NCBI RefSeq assembly: GCF_000426545.1
Contig: NZ_AUFO01000008.1
Location: 230,857-294,856, forward strand
From: Paenibacillus massiliensis subsp. panacisoli DSM 21345
GTDB lineage: Bacteria; Bacillota; Bacilli; Paenibacillales; Paenibacillaceae
Direction: 5' to 3'
Length of the DNA stretch: 64,000 bases
Positions 54,395 to 62,702 of this stretch are shown here, piece by piece (positions within the stretch are counted from its first letter, which is position 1; the number at the start of each line of letters is the position of its first letter). The translations under genes and the position numbers were made by a program. The notes beneath the pieces are model-generated. The model saw only the letters and a list, made by a program, of their open reading frames with translations. It was not told the DNA's origin and made no database searches.

Positions 54395-56254
54395 TCAATC
54401 GGAGCTTGTTCCTTCCATAAGGATACGCTTGAATTCCTCGAATGTCCCGGCTTCACACAACCGTAGCATTAATGAAGAGTCGTGCACGATTTCCTGTATG
54501 AACAGTAACAGATCCCTGGCCTCATTACTCTTGGCCTGTGCAATAACGAAGACGATCTTGACTGGTAAACCCGACCAGTCGATGCGCTTGTTAAGAATCC
54601 CTACACCTACCTTGGTGACGACCGAGCACAGTTCAATCGGGTGGACAAGAGCAATCCAGTTGCCAAAAGCAGTACTCGCCAGATTCTCACGAATCAAACA
54701 CAGCTCCTCAAAATTAGGGGGAACAATTCCTGTCTTGTCCATTCGGCTACAAAGCTGACCGATAGCCTCCTGCTTCACTCCTGCATCCAAAGACCCGTAG
54801 AATAGATCCTCTGAGAAATAACGATCAATCAGCCGCTCTTTGTCCTTCCTCCGTTGATAGACAACCAGCTTCTTGCGGTCCTCTGCTGTAAAAAAGGGAC
54901 TAATAATCTCAACAGGATAGCTCCCTACCTCAATAGGTACGGTGGAGAATACAATATCAGGCTCAAATTTCAGAATCTCTTCTTTATTAAAAAGCGAAAA
55001 CGTCCTGACATAATGCGCATTCGGAAAGGAATGTTGAATCTTGAATTTCAATAGCTCCGAGGTGCCTTTCCCCGTTGTACACACGATCGCAATCCGATCA
55101 AAGGTCTTCCTAGACAGCTTTACATCTCGTTCCAGTGCCAAGCCAATATGCATGGTGAGGTAGGCAATATCATCCTCTGTTAATGCTTTATTGTAGATCT
55201 TCGTAATTTCATCCGCGCACAGCATGCCCAGATTGAAGGCAAACGCAAATTGTTGCTTAATCTCCTGCAGGATCGGATTTTTATAATGAACATCATTCTT
55301 GAGTCTGCTGATCAATGGCTCCAGATGAAATTGTAGGCTGGTTCGTAGATGGGCGTCCTCCCATAAGGATACATCATAGATCTCTTCGATCTTCTGGAGA
55401 AAAGAATCAATAATCATGTGCACCTTGACTCTGACTTCATCCAGATCCTGCTGCTGGATCGACGCCACCTGCCCGATAATACAGGATACCAGGTAGCCCT
55501 TTTCGATACTGGGTAATGTTCCTCTCAGCTCTTGCTCCAGACGATTCCAGATATGATCGGTCAACTGCAGATTGGGATTAAGGTCATAGCTATCGTGTGT
55601 GTCCAGCTTGATGACGTGTCCGTTCGTACAGCGCTCCAGCATAATCTGGATATGATAGATCAGATGCTGCAGGATCAGATCCGAGCAAGGGATCTCAAAT
55701 CGACGGAATTCCTCAACAACAATCGACTCTACAACTGCATATTCCTGATGCTGGATGTACTGCTCTACTTTCAGTATGGATGCAATAGCCAGCCTGAAAC
55801 CAAGCTCCTCACCTTTCAGCTTCATGCCATAGTGAGGCTTGGACTTCAACGTTAATCCAAAGGGTTGGATCAACTGCTTGATGTCTCCCAAAATACCATT
55901 CAGTTTGCTCTTACTAATGTAGAGTTGCTCACAGATATAGTCCATCGTAACGTATTCGTGTAAATCAACCATATGCCGAAATACTTCAATGACCGAGGCC
56001 TCCTCCACAGATACGGATTCCTCGAGCAGCAGCTTGACAGTAGATCTATCACGAACCACTAAATGGTAGCCTTTGCCCCGCTCTAGTACAATTTCACCCT
56101 GCCCGTCAAGGAATCCTTCGTTCAGGCTGCGGATCATGCCTCGTAATGTCTTATCACTGATTTCCAAGCTGAGCAATAGCTGCTTGATAGGTATAGGTTG
56201 CTCTTGAATCAATAGCTGCCTAAGGAGATTAGCTTCTTTGCTTGTCAAGTTCAA
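54395..56254 (-). CDS. BglG/LicR-type PRD transcriptional regulator
   Basis: PTS-responsive regulator of about 619 residues. Order of domains: N-terminal helix-turn-helix pair, PRD1, PRD2 (LTEDDIAYLTMHIGLALER), a GatB-type EIIB domain (IAIVCTTGKGTSELLKFKI, phospho-Cys) and a C-terminal EIIA domain of the mannitol/fructose type (NWIALVHPIELCSVV, phospho-His). I prefer a TTG start at 56254 (AAAGGTG six bases upstream), 28 bases after the sulfatase stop; a longer ATG frame would overlap the sulfatase. As last gene of the PTS/sulfatase operon it probably activates that operon when the PTS components are dephosphorylated by substrate. Confidence 0.9.
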   Translation of the reverse strand: MNLTSKEANLLRQLLIQEQPIPIKQLLLSLEISDKTLRGMIRSLNEGFLDGQGEIVLERGKGYHLVVRDRSTVKLLLEESVSVEEASVIEVFRHMVDLHEYVTMDYICEQLYISKSKLNGILGDIKQLIQPFGLTLKSKPHYGMKLKGEELGFRLAIASILKVEQYIQHQEYAVVESIVVEEFRRFEIPCSDLILQHLIYHIQIMLERCTNGHVIKLDTHDSYDLNPNLQLTDHIWNRLEQELRGTLPSIEKGYLVSCIIGQVASIQQQDLDEVRVKVHMIIDSFLQKIEEIYDVSLWEDAHLRTSLQFHLEPLISRLKNDVHYKNPILQEIKQQFAFAFNLGMLCADEITKIYNKALTEDDIAYLTMHIGLALERDVKLSRKTFDRIAIVCTTGKGTSELLKFKIQHSFPNAHYVRTFSLFNKEEILKFEPDIVFSTVPIEVGSYPVEIISPFFTAEDRKKLVVYQRRKDKERLIDRYFSEDLFYGSLDAGVKQEAIGQLCSRMDKTGIVPPNFEELCLIRENLASTAFGNWIALVHPIELCSVVTKVGVGILNKRIDWSGLPVKIVFVIAQAKSNEARDLLLFIQEIVHDSSLMLRLCEAGTFEEFKRILMEGTSSD

Positions 56255-56282
56255 CGCAATCACCTTTATCTCTATAGTTCCA

Positions 56283-57740
56283 TCAGGTTCTACGATCATA
56301 TCTGTGTGGGACAACATCGCCCGTCTCGAAGAAATGCTTCAGCATTCGCTCCTTCATGCGTGCAATATCTACGGCGTAGTGCTCATCATCAATCAGATTA
56401 TGTCTCTCGTAGGGGTCTGCCTGCATGTTATAGAACTCATCCTTCTCATACAGCCTATATACGTACTTGTACTTCTGGTCCCGAATCATCATGGCTTTCG
56501 TATGCTGAGGCATTTTCTCCTGCTCGACAGTCCTCGCCCAGTACTCATTGCTTGGGGCATGTCCTGCATCCTTACAGTGCTCTTCCCCATCAAGACGACC
56601 GCCCTCGGCGAACACAACATCACGAAGCTCATCTTCCCCTGCCAGCACTCCGCGCAAAGACTTGCCAAAATGGGTGTAGGCAGGACGAATGTCCAGCAGA
56701 TCGAGTAACGTGGCCTGAATATCAATCAGCTCTGTCATGGCCTCTGTCACACGAGGCTTGGCTTCGACTCCTGCCGGTGGCTTAATGATCAGTGGCACCC
56801 GTGTCAGCATATCCTCGAAGGTATTCTGGTTTTTTTCGGCTATTTCGTAATCACCCGTATAATCTCCATGATCACTGAAGAAGACTACCATTGTATCATC
56901 ATACATACCCGCTGCCTTTAGCGTCTCAAGCAATTGTCCAATATATTCATCCAGCTCGGTTCCCATCGCATAATAGACACGCTTCATCTCTTGAAGCTGC
57001 TCATCCGTCCACTCGTATAGCTTTTGGTTGTTGCGAATCCCCCTTAAAATGGATGGTTTCCCATCCCATTCTTCTTCGGTAAGTCGAATGGGTGCCGGGA
57101 CCTCTGCCGGATCAATCTGGCTATACCATTGCTCCTTTACCTGGTAGGGTGGATGTGGCAATGCCAGTGCGAGATAAATACAAAACGGCTCATCTGACTG
57201 ATAGCTCTGCACGAACTTGATAGCGTGTTCGATCTGATCACGGTCTACGTGCTCAGCCGATTCCGTAACCCCGTGATAATGTGAGTAATCATGCTCGACT
57301 GCTTGCTCACGACTTGAAGCCGTCTCCTGTTGCTGGCGCGCCTTCAACTCTCTCATCCGCTGGAAGAATGCGCGGTACTGGTCATCCCTCGTACTGCAAT
57401 AATCCTCTACCCTGACATCCTCTCGTAAAAAGTCATTGCGCCCTCCCCAGTACACATGGTAGCCGTCTTCCTTCAAAGTCCGTAAAATATTGGCATCCTC
57501 CGGGCCCATAAGATGATGCATCGTGCGAAAGCCCTTGGTGTGCGGATACCAACCTGACAGGAACGAGCTGCGACTCGGTACGCACACAGGAAGCTGACAA
57601 TAAGCATTGGAGAAGCTAACTCCTTCTCGTGCAAGCTCATCCAGGTTAGGGGTCACAGCACCTCCGCAGCCTGTATATCCGATGGAATCGGCTCTCCATT
57701 GATCCGCAACGACCATGACAATGTTTGGTTTCTTATTCAT
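56283..57740 (-). CDS. cytoplasmic Cys-type sulfatase
   Basis: Type-I sulfatase of 485 residues. The formylglycine motif C-x-P-S-R is intact at Cys53 (PVCVPSRSSFLSG). The N-terminal metal site is NIVMVVADQWRADS, and the second is VVFFSDHGDYTGDY. No signal peptide or lipobox is present, so it acts inside the cell, unlike most polysaccharide sulfatases. The EIIB gene ends 12 bases upstream, which implies a PTS-imported, phosphorylated sulfated sugar as substrate. It needs post-translational conversion of Cys53 to formylglycine; two candidate maturases are encoded nearby. Overall similarity is to N-sulfo-, 6-O- or 2-O-sulfatases of glycosaminoglycan type, position not determinable. Confidence 0.92.
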   Translation of the reverse strand: MNKKPNIVMVVADQWRADSIGYTGCGGAVTPNLDELAREGVSFSNAYCQLPVCVPSRSSFLSGWYPHTKGFRTMHHLMGPEDANILRTLKEDGYHVYWGGRNDFLREDVRVEDYCSTRDDQYRAFFQRMRELKARQQQETASSREQAVEHDYSHYHGVTESAEHVDRDQIEHAIKFVQSYQSDEPFCIYLALALPHPPYQVKEQWYSQIDPAEVPAPIRLTEEEWDGKPSILRGIRNNQKLYEWTDEQLQEMKRVYYAMGTELDEYIGQLLETLKAAGMYDDTMVVFFSDHGDYTGDYEIAEKNQNTFEDMLTRVPLIIKPPAGVEAKPRVTEAMTELIDIQATLLDLLDIRPAYTHFGKSLRGVLAGEDELRDVVFAEGGRLDGEEHCKDAGHAPSNEYWARTVEQEKMPQHTKAMMIRDQKYKYVYRLYEKDEFYNMQADPYERHNLIDDEHYAVDIARMKERMLKHFFETGDVVPHRYDRRT

Positions 57741-57751
57741 GGCTGTTCCCT

Positions 57752-58054
57752 CTAGTCTACGAGCTCGATCGCTCTGGCCAGTAGCTTCTCCCCATTGGCA
57801 AGCGCATAGATGCGGCTGTCAATGACTTCACATGGCTTGCCCTTCTGATCGCAAACCTTCTGTACGGCACGCAGCTTATGACGAATCTGTGGACCAAGAA
57901 ATACAACATCATACTCGTCAATCAGTTGCTCTAGCTGGTCTACTGCATGAGCCTCCACCTTCCAGTCCGAGCGCTCTGGACCCATTGCATTTCGAATGCT
58001 CTTCTCCAGGATACTAGTAGAAATACCTCCAGCACACACCAATAATATATTCAT
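57752..58054 (-). CDS. PTS EIIB, lactose/cellobiose family
   Basis: Phosphotransfer protein of 100 residues. Phosphocysteine at Cys7 in ILLVCAGGISTSIL, then YDVVFLGPQIRHKLRAVQKVCDQKGKPCEVIDSRIYAL. Separate cytoplasmic IIB polypeptide, one base after the EIIA gene. Confidence 0.92.
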   Translation of the reverse strand: MNILLVCAGGISTSILEKSIRNAMGPERSDWKVEAHAVDQLEQLIDEYDVVFLGPQIRHKLRAVQKVCDQKGKPCEVIDSRIYALANGEKLLARAIELVD

Positions 58055-58055
58055 A

Positions 58056-58367
58056 TTAAAGCACCTCCATAAATTTTTCAGTCATATCCCGTATAGCAAG
58101 TGTTGTCATCAGATGATCCTGAGCATGGACCAGCAGCACGGTCATCTCCACCTTCTGCCCACCTGATTCGGCATGCAGTAGACTAGTCTGGCTGCGATGT
58201 GCCGCCTTGAGTGCCTGATTAGCCTCCTTGAGCAGCTCCTGAATCTTCTCTTCGTTACGTGGCTTAAGATAATCCATCGCCTCCAGCAGAAGGGAGCGTG
58301 CAAGACCGCTGTTACTAATAATGTCCATACAGATCATTTCAACGTTGAACTCTTTCGTTTCAGTCAT
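58056..58367 (-). CDS. PTS EIIA, lactose/cellobiose family
   Basis: Helical IIA-Lac protein of 103 residues. Phosphohistidine in VLLVHAQDHLMTTLAIRDM. The ATG at 58367 has AAAGGTG six bases upstream; a GTG three codons earlier lacks one. Genes order EIIC, EIIA, EIIB in transcription. Confidence 0.92.
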   Translation of the reverse strand: MTETKEFNVEMICMDIISNSGLARSLLLEAMDYLKPRNEEKIQELLKEANQALKAAHRSQTSLLHAESGGQKVEMTVLLVHAQDHLMTTLAIRDMTEKFMEVL

Positions 58368-58462
58368 GGAATTCACCTTTCACATCTTAAATTTGCTTAC
58401 TCTCATCAAAAATTTCTCAATCAATGTCACAGACTTCTCAACCCATGGCTCTCCCCACTCAT

Positions 58463-59785
58463 TTATGCAGCTAGCTCTTGCAGCTCTTCGTTGATCATTT
58501 TCTTCTCCAGACGCTTGAAGAACGGGAAGTAGATAGCAAGGTCAACCAATATAATGAACAGAGCAACTAATCCGGCCTTGAACGAGGCAGAAGCCGCCAT
58601 AGCAATCAAGATGACTGGAGTCTGGCTCGGCACATTCAAAATAGGAGCATTCAGAATATTGAACCAGTCAAAGGCTGCATAAGTAATGATGGTATTGACC
58701 ACAGGCACCGTCAGGAACGGCACGAATAATAACGTGTTATAGGTTACAGGTGTACCGAACATCGTCGGCTCACTGACATTGAAGATTGCCGGGATGATCC
58801 CAATTTTCCCAACCTGCTTCAACCCCTTGGATTTACTGAAGAAATTAAGCAATGCCAGTGCGAAAATCCCCGCACCACCGATCATGATGAATCCGAACTG
58901 CACTGGTGTGGTGAACACCTTATCGTAAGGAAGACCTGCAGAATAGTTATTTAGATTTGATGCAATATTTTGTAGTTCAATCGGAAGTAAGATCGGCATG
59001 ACGATACTTCCTCCGTGAATCCCCATGAACCAGAAGAGGTTGATGAGCAGCATGAAGAATCCGACCATATAAACATTATCAAAGTTCGATACCAGCGGAC
59101 CAAAGATTGCCGTGATTAGTTGTGGAAGACGAATATCAAAGGCCGTCAGCAGTATCCGGTCCAAGCCAGCAAATACGATTACCGAAGCGACACCTGGCAA
59201 GATGGCGTTAAATGACGTCTGTACATAGCTTGGAACAGAATCCGGAAATTTGAAGCCAATATTTCGGCTGTGGAACAATCGAATAATCTCAACAACCACA
59301 ATCGAGATCAGGATACCGGGAAAGATGCCCGTGGCTCCAAAGTTACTCATAGCCATCTGTAGCGTAGGAGCATCGTTCACCATCACGGTCTGTGGTTGAC
59401 CTACGGTCATGAAGTAGATCATGGCACTATTGATTACTGCTCCCGCCTCATTTAGCTTATAATGACGGGCCAGACTGTAGGTAAAACCGAGCGTGAAGGC
59501 GATGCCGATAATTCCTGTCGATACATCATTAATGATGCGGAGCCAAGCATTCTCTGCCCCCCACGCTGCCCAGCCTTGCAGCAGAGATGGAACAAAGCCG
59601 TCTGACTGCATGATTATCTCTGGAATGGGCGGCTTTCCGATCAATACCGCAAGTGCTCCTACAATCGTGAGTGTAAGCGTACCCAGAATTGCCGTCATAA
59701 TCGAGCGCAGATAGCGGTTATTGGAGGCCCAATCAGCCGCTGGACTCATGAACCTTTCTATAGATGCCATCATTTTATCAAACAT
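58463..59785 (-). CDS. PTS EIIC, cellobiose family
   Basis: Membrane permease of 440 residues with about ten membrane segments and CelB-type blocks (LLINLFWFMGIHGGSIVMPILLPIELQNIA, IPAIFNVSEPTMFGTPVTYNTLLFVPF). The active-site region NVSEPTMFGTP is intact. First gene of the operon, GAGGAGGGT before the ATG. It imports and, with IIB, phosphorylates a sugar that the operon context suggests is sulfated. Confidence 0.92.
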   Translation of the reverse strand: MFDKMMASIERFMSPAADWASNNRYLRSIMTAILGTLTLTIVGALAVLIGKPPIPEIIMQSDGFVPSLLQGWAAWGAENAWLRIINDVSTGIIGIAFTLGFTYSLARHYKLNEAGAVINSAMIYFMTVGQPQTVMVNDAPTLQMAMSNFGATGIFPGILISIVVVEIIRLFHSRNIGFKFPDSVPSYVQTSFNAILPGVASVIVFAGLDRILLTAFDIRLPQLITAIFGPLVSNFDNVYMVGFFMLLINLFWFMGIHGGSIVMPILLPIELQNIASNLNNYSAGLPYDKVFTTPVQFGFIMIGGAGIFALALLNFFSKSKGLKQVGKIGIIPAIFNVSEPTMFGTPVTYNTLLFVPFLTVPVVNTIITYAAFDWFNILNAPILNVPSQTPVILIAMAASASFKAGLVALFIILVDLAIYFPFFKRLEKKMINEELQELAA

Positions 59786-59828
59786 ATTCTAGACCCTCCT
59801 CTTAGCTGATACTTTAAGTATAAAAAAA

Positions 59829-59844
59829 ATGATAACGCATTCAA
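59829..59844. promoter_or_regulatory. candidate cre site upstream of the PTS operon
   Basis: ATGATAACGCATTCAA matches WTGNAANCGNWNNCAW at all but one position, 44 bases before the EIIC start. It overlaps a 13-base palindrome (ATTCAATTTGAAT, 59839-59851) that could be an operator for the PRD regulator. Confidence 0.45.
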
Positions 59845-59975
59845 TTTGAATAATTCCGTTCGAAGTCGGAAAAAAACAAATGAAAAATCACCCCACCTGT
59901 CCAATTTGTTCACAGTCCCACTTGAGCTATAAGGCTTATCATCAGGCTATAACGTTCTAAGACAGGAGCCTAGAT

Positions 59976-61139
59976 ATGAATCGAATCTCGTCACCAGCCG
60001 ACTCTCCCTATATCAAAGAGTCCAACCCATCAGCAATACCACAAGCGATTATGTGGAAGACTGTATCCGAACAATGTAACCTGGCATGCCAGTATTGCTA
60101 CTATAGTCATAGTCAGGGCCAGCTTCATGGAGGAGTACAGCGAATAGCACCAGCTCTGTTACAAAAGGTCATTCGCGAAATGATGTCCGCCGCCCGTGGT
60201 AATGCGACCTTCTTATGGCAGGGGGGTGAGCCGTTGCTCGCAGGTCTTCCTTTTTTTGAACAGGTCGTATCCTTCCAAGCCCAGTATGCCCGTCCCCATA
60301 CGCTGATACACAACGCAATCCAGACCAACGGGACGTTAATTACCCGGCGCTGGGCAGCTTTTTTCAGGAGATATGCCTTTGTTGTAGGGGTCAGCCTGGA
60401 TGGTCCTCAGCATATTCATGATTCGCAGCGGATCACTTCCTCTGGTGCTGGCACATACTCCGCTGTGATGAAGGGTGTGCATACTTTGCGCACGGAAGGC
60501 GTAGACCCCAACATACTGATGGTACTGCACGAGGATCATATTCAGCGTCAGGAGGAGCTGTTCGCTTGGATCGATCGGGAGGCATTCCGGCATGTCCAAT
60601 TCATTCCGTGTATGAGCTTCACATCGCAACAGTCCACTCTGAACGCCAATTACGCTATCAGCGCAGAGCAATATGGTCAATTCCTGTGCAATGCCTTTGA
60701 TTGGTGGTATCGCGGGGGGAGGCCTGAAGTCTCTATCAGATTGTTCGAGGACTGGCTACAGCAGATACTTGGTCTGGAAAGCTCAAGCTGCATTCATGCT
60801 TCTAGCTGTCCGAAAGTGTTGGTGCTGGATCATCTGGGTAATGCTTATCCGTGCGATTTCTTCATTCAGCCCAGCTTCAAGCTCGGCAATGCCAACGCTC
60901 AGACATTAGCTGAACTGAACCAGGCTGCTGCCTGGGAATTTTTTCGTCAGGCCAAATCCGATCCTCCTCTATCCTGCAAGCAATGTGAGTACGTTCATTA
61001 TTGCCGTGGAGGTTGCCCTCGCAACCGTCCTATGTCGGATTCCTCTGCAAATATAGGTTGTGATTATTTCTGCACAAGCTACCGCATGCTGTATGCTTAC
61101 GCCGAGGATCGTATGCGCTTGCTTGCTCAACAGATATGA
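59976..61139 (+). CDS. anaerobic sulfatase-maturating enzyme (radical SAM)
   Basis: Radical-SAM/SPASM enzyme of 387 residues that converts the active-site Cys or Ser of sulfatases to formylglycine without oxygen. The [4Fe-4S] motif CxxxCxxC is Cys34-Cys38-Cys41 (EQCNLACQYCYY). SPASM-type auxiliary-cluster cysteines lie in CIHASSCPKVLVLDHLGNAYPCDFF and CKQCEYVHYCRGGCPRNR. Divergent from the PTS-sulfatase operon with 190 bases between, which ties it to that sulfatase. The distant start sequence and the GAGCC-only ribosome binding site (AGGAGCCTAGAT) are acceptable. Confidence 0.92.
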   Translation: MNRISSPADSPYIKESNPSAIPQAIMWKTVSEQCNLACQYCYYSHSQGQLHGGVQRIAPALLQKVIREMMSAARGNATFLWQGGEPLLAGLPFFEQVVSFQAQYARPHTLIHNAIQTNGTLITRRWAAFFRRYAFVVGVSLDGPQHIHDSQRITSSGAGTYSAVMKGVHTLRTEGVDPNILMVLHEDHIQRQEELFAWIDREAFRHVQFIPCMSFTSQQSTLNANYAISAEQYGQFLCNAFDWWYRGGRPEVSIRLFEDWLQQILGLESSSCIHASSCPKVLVLDHLGNAYPCDFFIQPSFKLGNANAQTLAELNQAAAWEFFRQAKSDPPLSCKQCEYVHYCRGGCPRNRPMSDSSANIGCDYFCTSYRMLYAYAEDRMRLLAQQI

Positions 61140-61206
61140 TCAGCAAGGCTTAGTTGATACAGGGTTTCCGAACAGAAGCAACGCTAATCTCTGCTCTACA
61201 AGAAAA

Positions 61207-61243
61207 AGGTTCCCAGCCCACAATGATGTGAGACGGGAACCTT
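61207..61243. terminator. bidirectional terminator
   Basis: AAGGTTCCC (61207-61214) pairs with GGGAACCTT (61235-61243) between the convergent maturase and chromate-transporter genes; an A-run precedes the left arm, giving T on the minus strand. Confidence 0.65.
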
Positions 61244-61778
61244 AGAACAATACAATGCCAACTGCAGCGGACAGTAGGATAACTGCAAAGGGATGAAGTC
61301 TGTACTTCGCAATCGCGACCAGACAGGCGCCGCAGATGAATAGCATACCTATCGTATTCCAGCTCATGATGGGCTCCTCAGACACAGCCCCCATTCCAAA
61401 ATGAATGGCCGCATATACAATCAGACCTGTGACAATCGGTCTCAGACCATAGAAGGAGGAGTTCATCCAGCGATTATTCTGCAATCTTAAGAAAAAGGCC
61501 GCACAGCAGATCACGATAATCAATGAAGGCAATATAATGCCTGCTGTCGCTACAATTGCTCCTAATATCCCAAGCTTGGAATAGCCTATCAGCGTCGCTG
61601 TATTCGTAGCAATAGAGCCAGGTGCCATGCCTGCGATCGTCACCATTTCCTGAAACTGACTTGGCTCAATCCATCCCCGCGCCGTGACCTCTCGCTGTAT
61701 CAGCGTCATTACTGCGTAGCCGCCCCCGAACGAGAAGGCTCCTATTTTGAAGAACAACAGAAAAAGCTGCCAAAGCAT
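61242..61778 (-). CDS. chromate-transporter-family protein, short half (2)
   Basis: CHR-family membrane protein of 178 residues with about five membrane segments; starts LWQLFLLFFKIGAFSFGGGYAVMTLIQREV and has MVTIAGMAPGSIATNTATLIGY. Short CHR proteins are encoded in pairs and work as a heterodimer, as ChrA/ChrB of Bacillus (YwrA/YwrB). Chromate export is known for some; other oxyanions, including sulfate, are conceivable given the nearby sulfatase system (inference). Confidence 0.9.
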   Translation of the reverse strand: MLWQLFLLFFKIGAFSFGGGYAVMTLIQREVTARGWIEPSQFQEMVTIAGMAPGSIATNTATLIGYSKLGILGAIVATAGIILPSLIIVICCAAFFLRLQNNRWMNSSFYGLRPIVTGLIVYAAIHFGMGAVSEEPIMSWNTIGMLFICGACLVAIAKYRLHPFAVILLSAAVGIVLF

Positions 61779-61790
61779 TGTGCATCACCT

Positions 61791-62438
61791 TCAAATGTAA
61801 TATTCAGGATAAGTCATGTCCTGCTGCCGTTTGGCAGTTCGTTTCTCCGTAGCCGTGTTCATGCCCAGTGCCGACTTGATGGCGATCACGAGTACACCCA
61901 CAATCGGGCCACCCAGCACCAGGTAGAGTGAATGAACAGAGGTGAAGAGCAATATGGCTACACAAATTCCTGCAATGATGAGCGTGGAGATATCAAAAAT
62001 AGAGGACTTGAACATCTTGAAAGCAGCAATGAGAATTAATGCAACGATTGCTGCATGTACTCCCTTGAGTGCTGCTTCTACTTTGGGTACATCTTTGAAC
62101 ATCATGCCAAAAATGCTAAGGCAGAATACGATAACAAACGTCGGTAAAGTTATACCCACGACTGCCATGATCGCTCCAAGCACACCTCTAAGGCGATATC
62201 CGATAAAAGTAGCTGCGTTTACCGCCACACCGCCAGGTGCCGATCCGACTACCGAGATCATGTCCGCCATTTCAGAGGGCTGCATCCACTTTTTGTTATC
62301 TACAATTTCGCGTTCGATGGCTGCCAGCATCGCATATCCGCCACCGAAGGTAGACGGACCAAGCTTCAGAAATACCATAAACAATTCAAGAAGTGAGGTG
62401 TTGTAATCTTTTTTTTGCGTAAGCTGATACTGATTCAT
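61791..62438 (-). CDS. chromate-transporter-family protein, short half (1)
   Basis: CHR-family membrane protein of 215 residues, first of the pair: LLELFMVFLKLGPSTFGGGYAMLAAIEREIVDNKKWM and MISVVGSAPGGVAVNAATFIGYRLRG. Ends 12 bases before the partner gene. Two operator-like repeats and a good promoter lie upstream. Confidence 0.9.
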   Translation of the reverse strand: MNQYQLTQKKDYNTSLLELFMVFLKLGPSTFGGGYAMLAAIEREIVDNKKWMQPSEMADMISVVGSAPGGVAVNAATFIGYRLRGVLGAIMAVVGITLPTFVIVFCLSIFGMMFKDVPKVEAALKGVHAAIVALILIAAFKMFKSSIFDISTLIIAGICVAILLFTSVHSLYLVLGGPIVGVLVIAIKSALGMNTATEKRTAKRQQDMTYPEYYI

Positions 62439-62486
62439 AGCTTCTCATCCATTCTGGTGATGTCTTAATCCTTTTCTAGTAACCCC

Positions 62487-62515
62487 ATTATAGCACGTTT
62501 ATTTCATTTTGGAAT
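62487..62515 (-). promoter_or_regulatory. promoter of the chromate-transporter pair
   Basis: On the minus strand a perfect TATAAT (62487-62492) lies 16-17 bases from TTCCAA. The -35 overlaps the first operator-like repeat. Confidence 0.55.
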
Positions 62516-62518
62516 AAA
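62498..62518. promoter_or_regulatory. operator-like repeat 1
   Basis: Imperfect palindrome around TTTCATTTTGGAA, nearly identical in 21 bases to the repeat at 62592-62612. It covers the -35 region of the chr promoter. Confidence 0.5.
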
Positions 62519-62591
62519 GCAAGATTAAAAAAGCACAGAAAAGGCGAATATAAGCCTTAGATCTAACCTACAAATGCCATAAATCGGAAAG

Positions 62592-62612
62592 TTAATTCCA
62601 TTTTGGTATAAA
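62592..62612. promoter_or_regulatory. operator-like repeat 2
   Basis: Imperfect palindrome around TTCCATTTTGGTA, in the same orientation as repeat 1 and 94 bases away. Paired sites suggest a dimeric regulator with looping or a second promoter. Confidence 0.45.
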
Positions 62613-62639
62613 TAAAGACTATTCCTATCTTAATGCTAT

Positions 62640-62690
62640 GAAAAAAACACCTTCAGGCTGAGAAGTCTACTCCTCTCGCTCAAAGGTGTG
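62640..62690 (-). terminator. terminator after the formylglycine-generating enzyme
   Basis: On the minus strand ACACCTT pairs with AAGGTGT around a long structured loop, followed directly by seven T. Confidence 0.75.
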
Positions 62691-62702
62691 TGTACATCAT
62701 TC

